DNA of 64,000 nucleotides, from positions 653,016,468 through 653,080,467 of the forward strand of contig NC_081409.1 of NCBI RefSeq assembly GCF_030272615.1. The letters run 5' to 3'. Shown here one piece after another: positions 57,777 through 64,000 of the stretch (position 1 is the stretch's first letter; each line of letters begins with the position of its first letter). The translations under genes were made by a program, and so were the position numbers. Below the pieces are notes generated by a model that saw nothing but the letters and a program-made list of their open reading frames with translations, had not been told where the DNA came from and did not search any database. The DNA comes from Cryptomeria japonica (Eukaryota > Streptophyta > Pinopsida > Cupressales > Cupressaceae).

Positions 57777-60000
57777 CTACTCCAAAATGTGAGAAATATC
57801 CATAGGCAAATGTTGCCTATCCTCAATATTCCAACCCTGCATTTTATCAAAAACCCATTTCGTTAAACAATTTGCAACTCTATTACACTCCTGAGGAATA
57901 TGAGGAAAGGTAATAGATTCGAAAGGCCTACTCAATCTTAGAATCTATTGAATAACCATAGCTAAATGCTAATTAATATCATCCAATCACTACGCATTCA
58001 ACATATTCACCACCACTTGTGAATCAAATTCCCAAATAATCCATTTCCAACCAAGAACACAACCTCTCTCCATAGCATACAAAATGATGAGGGCCTCCAT
58101 GTAATTATTTGTATGAAACCCTTTATTAATGGAAAAGAAAAACTAAACAACACCAATACTATCATGATCAATGCCCCCAATACCAACGTGACTAGGATTC
58201 CCCTTAGAAGAACAATTAGTATTTATCTTCAAAACTCCTTGAGGAGGAGGAAACCATCAACCTGCCCAATCAATCTATCTCATAAATTGTCTGCATCTTT
58301 GCCCCTTAGCTTGCTTATAGTAAATACCAAGAGAAGCACCATCCCACTAAACAAAAAATTTGAACCTTCTAAAAATATTTGCATCACTAGGATCCACAAC
58401 ATCGGAGAGGTCACACTTTACTAATGCAGTCTCCTGACTTGAGTATGAACAATTTTCCCCCATAATTGTTGAACAACCAATTTTTCATCCGAAAAAAATT
58501 AACGATTTTGATCTAACCATATATACTAAATAATGAAAGTAGACCCAAGAACCTAGGCCACCTGAAGAAATGGGGTCTTAAGTGGAGGCTTACCCCATCA
58601 GTCCGAAAAATCGGCCATCAAAGAAGCATGCCAATATAGTTGATTCCAAACTCCTCACTAAAGATACCAAATCTCCCTAGAGAAAGAGAACTTAAAGAAA
58701 ATATGAGGAACACATTCCTCACTATTGTGACATAGCATACCAAGAGAAGGCCCTTGGAAGTCATGCTTCCATAAATTATCCCAAGTAAGACATCTATTTT
58801 GAACTACCAACCACATTAAAAAAATGCATTTTGGCCAAGAGAATTCATTCCACACCTATTTCTACCATGGAACCCCTACACTTCCAAATATTTTCTTGTC
58901 ATGCTCCAAGTACCCTAAAGCCACAAAGTACTTATCTGTCGAATCCTTACCCCATGCTAGGATATCTTGCCCTACAAGGGAATTGCGCTCCCTATTAGCA
59001 AGAATCCAAGCTAACTCTTGTCGAACTTCCTCTATTCCTCTAGGTGGCCATTCATGAGGATCTTTCTACCTACAAATATCAACTTGTCCCAAATGTTGAA
59101 TAATATTATAATCAACCACCTTGCTTCATTTTACTACAATAAATCTATCACAAAGGAACTGTAAGTGCATATATATATTGAAAGGGATAGAGGGTGACCA
59201 TCCCAAGAATCAAACCAAAAAGGATCTTTGGAGACGTTATCACAGATCCAAAAAATCCCATGCTTAATTAGCCTTGCCCTAGTCTTCATAGTATGCCAAA
59301 TTATAGGTCCCTTCCCTTCAATGCAACAATGAGGAACATCTAAACTATCAAACCCTCCCAAATACTTATGAGTAAGAATTCTAGCCCAAACCTAATCTTG
59401 GCTGGTACACCAATGCCATAATAATTTGGCAGCGAGAACTTGCCAATTCATAACTGTTGAACAAAGACCAAGCCTCCCTTCTTTCTTCAACTAACAAATA
59501 AACTCACATTTAACTAATCTCTACTTAGAAGCAAGAGCATTACCAATCCAAAGGAATTGGAATGAAAGGGCATCAAATTCCTTAATGAAATATGAAGGAG
59601 CTACTTGAACAAAACACCTATAAACAAGGAGAGCCTGAATTAATGACTGTAGAAGAGTCACCCTTCTAGCCATAGAAAGCCACCAATGAGTCCAATGATT
59701 AATCCACCTGTGCAAATTATCCAACAACTCCTACTAGTATCCCCTAAGATACCTATCCTCAACTAGAGGAATACCAAGATAAAGCAAAGGAAGGGATATT
59801 TAAAATTGTAGAATATTGGCAATGCTTCTTTGAATAGGCTCAAGACTATTAAAAAATAGATAGAAGATTTGTACTCATTGACTCTATCCCAAGGCAACTA
59901 AATAAATATCCAGAGTTTGTTTGGAAGTCTTTGCTTCATGAATTTGAGTAGCCCCCATTAAAGCAGTATCATCCACAAATTGCAAATGGGAATAAGATTG
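57777..60000 (-). pseudogene. 5'-truncated LINE (L1-like) with RT, zf-RVT and RNase H
   Basis: Read on the minus strand it starts in the RT catalytic box SHLQFVDDTALMGATQIHEA (about 59990-59930). Then come the thumb (WWLSMARRVTLLQSLIQALL, 59521-59727), the linker with IIWHTMKTRARLIKHGIFWI (59134-59361), the zinc-binding zf-RVT block (NRCLTWDNLWKHDF, CHNSEECVPHIFFKFSFSRE, 58658-58855), and a C-terminal RNase H (NCSSKGNPSHVGIGG near 58200, NRVANCLTKWVFDKMQGW near 57860) ending in a stop at 57777-57779. This order is typical of plant L1-type ORF2. Endonuclease and most of RT are missing. Stops are scattered, so it is inactive. Confidence 0.88.
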
Positions 60001-63000
60001 TTGGGAGGTTTGTTTTGATTTTGAAAAATAAATAAAAATTGTGTTTGTGGTCGAGGGGTGGGCAGGGGGGTTGGAGCCCACCCCACACCTCCCATACTCA
60101 TCCCTGCCGATAATACTGAGGATAGTACTATTGATGTTGGCGTAGGGCAACCACCATCATTGGTATCATCCATGATGGGCTTGGTGGTGGCTCTCAACAC
60201 CTCTGCCTTGCCAGTTGGGCATTAAACAAAATTATAACTGGTAGAAAATATTGAACCACAATAATATATTTAAAATGAAAATTTAAATATTTTAAATATT
60301 TATTAAATGCAGTGAAAATTTTAAATAAAATTCAATCAAGTTTGTATTAACTAAAATATATTTATGGTCAGCTCTACCCCATTCGAGTGCCCAAAAATTT
60401 ATTTTTTAAAAACTTTTGAAAATAAAATTTAAACACATTGAAGAATTTTTCCAGTTCCACCAATTTATTGCCCATGTAGGGATATTGGATTTTTTTTTTC
60501 AAACGGGCATAACTTTCACCCAAGATGTTGGTTTTTGGACTTCTTATAGTTGTCAAAATTTTGGTTTCGAGTACTACGCATTTGTATACATTTGGTTCCT
60601 TGATTTTACCATTTTGATTTTTTTTTGGAGCCTTGAAGCCAAATGTTCTCCTTTACATGATTTTGATTATAACTTTTGCATACATAATCAATTTTTTTTA
60701 TTTCGAGTAGGCATTGGAGAGCACGTTTAGTCTACTACATAGTGGTGTTGTTATTTTATTAGTTTGATGAGTATGGAGAGGTGTGTACTTAGTTGATCTC
60801 TTGTAGGTGCCTGAGATTTGGGGTATGATTGTGTGAGCATCCGAATGAGTGAAGAGGTGAAACCTTGAAGGAGTATGTACATTTTTATGAGATATTTATG
60901 ATGCTATAGTTGATCATCAGATTTGGTTCTTTGTAGAACATGTTTATAGGTGTTTTTAAGAGTTAGACTTTGATGGTGAGAGGTACATAGGTTGTCTTTG
61001 ATTTGATGGCATGGTTTGAGGTCCTAGGAGTTTCATTTTGGTGATAGTTGGATGCAGGTGCATGTCATGGTTATGTAGGTATAGTTTTTGCATTGACATG
61101 ATATAGTCATGTTTGTGGTAATTTGGTTTGATGTTAGGAGGTTGTTGATTGTCTCCTGAATTCTTATTTGTTTCCTTGAATATGGTAATTGTATGTGGAC
61201 ATGTTTAGCAAATTATATTGGATGTTGATTTGGTGTTTGATTCATTTGGCCTATAGGTGGTGCAGGAGCACCTGAGGTTTCTTAGTGCACTTTCAAATTT
61301 TTGGTGTGAATGATCCTCATTGGGTCAATTATTGAATAAAGGACCATTAAAGATTCCAAAAGTGTGCTTGAGTTTGTTTGTAGTTTTCTTGTCATTAATC
61401 TTAGCTTATTTACTCTGTTTTGGGCCTATGTGCCTTTGTAAGCCTTAAATGGCATCACATAGCAAATTTTGTAAAACTCCTTGAAGTCCTCATAAAGATT
61501 TTGAATATGTTTCTTTGATGTTAGTAAATCATCCTAGGGGATCAAGAGTGTGAAGATTTGCAATATTTGTCAAAATGCATTGTAGTGTAAAAGTTGTCAT
61601 GGTGACTTGACAACATTTTGTCAAAATGTGAGCAATTTTGGAAAAATGCTCAAATCGGTAGTTAGAGGCCCAATTGGTGGTTGGATTTGATTGAGTAGGA
61701 ATTTATAAGGCCACTCAAACCATTTTAGATGAGTTGGAAGCTCTAAAATTTAATTTTTAATAGCAACTTGAAGCAATTTCTCAATTTTTCACAAAAACTT
61801 GTCAAATTGTTTATTGCAGTTCGTACAAAATGGATTAGTTTCCATACTATACCTTCATGTATGCTTAGTACTTGTTTTTTTGGTACTTAAGAAGTATTTG
61901 TGTCCCTTCATTGTGTAGGTTTAGTTGGTGTATTAAAATTCTTTCTTGTTTTCACTGCTCTCGGTCTGGGCAAAGGGGTTAAGGCCCTAAAAATGGCTCC
62001 AAATTGAATTCCCATTGTGGTTTCTCAACGACCTTTGGGATTCAAGTAATGGAGTCCGTGTATAGTGTAAATACTCAATTTTGTGTCTTGGAAGTTGCAT
62101 TGGATCATTTTACAATCATGGCCTAGGCGAGCTCTACCATAGCCTGGCTAAGGGACATGGTTGCTATATATCTTGGTTCTTTCAAAGGTGACCAAATTTG
62201 GCAGAGACAAGTGATTGTCATGGAGGATGGATGTTATGCAGAGCCTCAATGTAAGTATGGAGGCTTAATAGAGTGTGGAAACCTACGAACCCCATGGATG
62301 TAAACACACAAGTCTAAAACCCTTCAAAAGTGCCATTTTGGGGACCGTACTTGTATGGACATGTCAGACCACCTAACCTCCAAAATATTGAAGAGTGTCC
62401 AAATGGGTATCCATATCAGAAAATATTATAAGGGGTCCTTTGGAATTTTTTAGAGCCAAAGGGAAAAAACCATAAAAGGAGGGCTAAAAGGCCTTACACA
62501 TAGGAATCATGAAAGCGATAGGAAGATGAAAGGGAGAAGACACCTAACCAGCATGGATGGAGTTGGTAAACCATGTCAGAACCTTCCTAGTCCCTTGAAA
62601 GTGAACACCATTGGACTAGGCATGTTGGAGGTTGAACTTACTCATGTGAGTTCTAACCTTGGATTTGAGTAACTGGAACAATCTAATTGGTAGAGAGTTC
62701 TCCAAAGGCGTTTGGGTGTTGGTATTGACTCACAAGGAGAGTAGGGCATAAAACAAACAAGGAATCCCACAGTAACACCTTTTCCTAACCTTCAAACCAA
62801 ATTGCAACTCCTTGAGAGAATCTCCCTATGAATAGGATTATTCTCTTTGATATCTCAGTTTGTAGTTTACTATGTGATAATGAGTTTGCATGTTTTAGTA
62901 TTTGGATCTATGAGTTATGTGATTGGTTCATGTGTATAGCATATTTGATTGTAGTGGGATGACTCAGATGTGGATTGTCTATATCCATTAGGTTTGATTC

Positions 63001-64000
63001 ATCATTCTTGTAGAATTTGTGAGTTGCCCTTGTCTGTGGTCATTTGTGCATTGGTATATTTGCTTTGAGATGAGAGGATGTATGATGTTGTAGTACCTGA
63101 ATAGTTGGTGTTCGAACTTGTAGCACATGTGGAATATCACAATATCATGATAGCTTGGTTATTCATTGGTTACACTTTTAGCGAGAGCTTTTGACAATGA
63201 TGTAGTGACAGTGTAGGATTGATTCCTTATTGGTGGTTTGTTGGTGGTCGTATGTATCTTAACTTGGCTTGGAGATCATGGTTACACTTGATATTATTTA
63301 TATTTTAGTTGTATGTGTGTAGACCTGGATGATCTTCATTTATGAGATGGTTTTCATGATGCCATGTGTGACTTGGTATCATAGTTTAGTGGGAGTTGTT
63401 GGTATGTTTGGAGGAGCTCTTGATTATGTTGTTCTAGAGGATCTTTCACATTTGTAGGTTCACTAGTAGAGGATGATTGTCCTCATGATGATTGAGGATG
63501 GCTTGACATCTTGGAGCCATGGAGGAATCTTGGAGTCTTTGGTTGAGGTGTGGTTTATGCTTTCATTTGACATGTAATCATTCTGGCTATTATGTCATGG
63601 TATACTCTTGATTGTGAATTAAAGTTTTGGCATGGTATAGTTATTGGATGTGTTCATATGGACCATGTCATCTCCTAGGAGGGATGGTTATGTCATGTTG
63701 TCATGTTTATATTCCTAATTCCTAGGTTGGATATGTGACAATGATCTTGATGGTTCTCTTTGTATCGACTGTATGATCATTTACTTGATACTTCATGACG
63801 ATGCTATGTTGTATTTGGAGTTTGGCATTGATTGATTGGTTATTTGTGCTCATGGATACATGGAGGATTAGGTGATGTTGATATTCTCTTCTGTTTAGAG
63901 ATATGTGTTGAGATGGTTGATGGTTTCAGTAGGAAGTTTGAGGAGCATTCACTTGGTATAGACTTGAGAGGAGATTGTTCTTCATGTGAGTCATGATGAA
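60001..64000. other. Unassigned G/T-rich stretch
   Basis: From about 60720 the plus strand is markedly rich in G and T over 3 kb, with no ORF over about 100 codons and no recognised motif. A TATA-like CCATAAAAGGAGGG stands near 62470, as in plant LTR promoters, so part of this may be an LTR or leader of an element whose ends I cannot see. Confidence 0.35.

Overview
This window looks like nuclear DNA of a large-genome seed plant. It is AT-rich, almost gene-free, and filled with old, mutated plant retroelements: Ty1/copia with a Met-tRNA-type primer site, Tat-type Ty3/gypsy, L1-like LINE and tRNA-derived SINE. A gymnosperm is my best guess from the age and nesting of the elements and the long introns, but no single feature proves it.

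The left part (1-20 kb) starts with the tail and 3' LTR of a plus-strand copia element. It then holds the only intact gene I can build: a two-exon Agenet-Agenet-ENT protein (exons 5310-5711 and 9340-10047, 369 codons). Its intron carries a duplicated, dead copy of exon 1, which itself took a 325-bp poly-A retroposon. Further on are a PPR pseudogene fragment, two SINE-like elements, a Tat leader remnant, CT-rich duplications and a GT microsatellite.

The centre (20-48 kb) is a nest. A minus-strand Tat gypsy (G1) has its 3' LTR split by a complete 7.1-kb minus-strand copia element (C1, 20680-27798, 5-bp target duplication GGTCA on both sides). The RT gene of G1 is broken at about 33205 by a plus-strand Tat gypsy (G2: LTR 33210-34476, PBS, leader, gag, protease, G-patch, RT, two RNase H domains and integrase to 44527). 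Downstream of the G2 pol gene lie four successive tandem arrays. The most striking is a 149-bp repeat in which each unit is a long near-perfect palindrome (46510-48300). I found neither the 3' LTR of G2 nor the 5' half of G1.

The right part (48-64 kb) has a second cluster of the odd GGTTCG..CGAACC palindromes seen at 16.6 kb. An inverted, broken copy of the Agenet-ENT gene follows (52507-55743, minus; two stops and one frameshift). Next are two SINE-like heads, a small Tat RT fragment, and a 5'-truncated LINE with RT, zinc-binding and RNase H parts (57777-60000, minus). The last 4 kb show nothing I can name. All transposon coding regions carry stops or frameshifts. I see no tRNA or rRNA genes and no CRISPR array.
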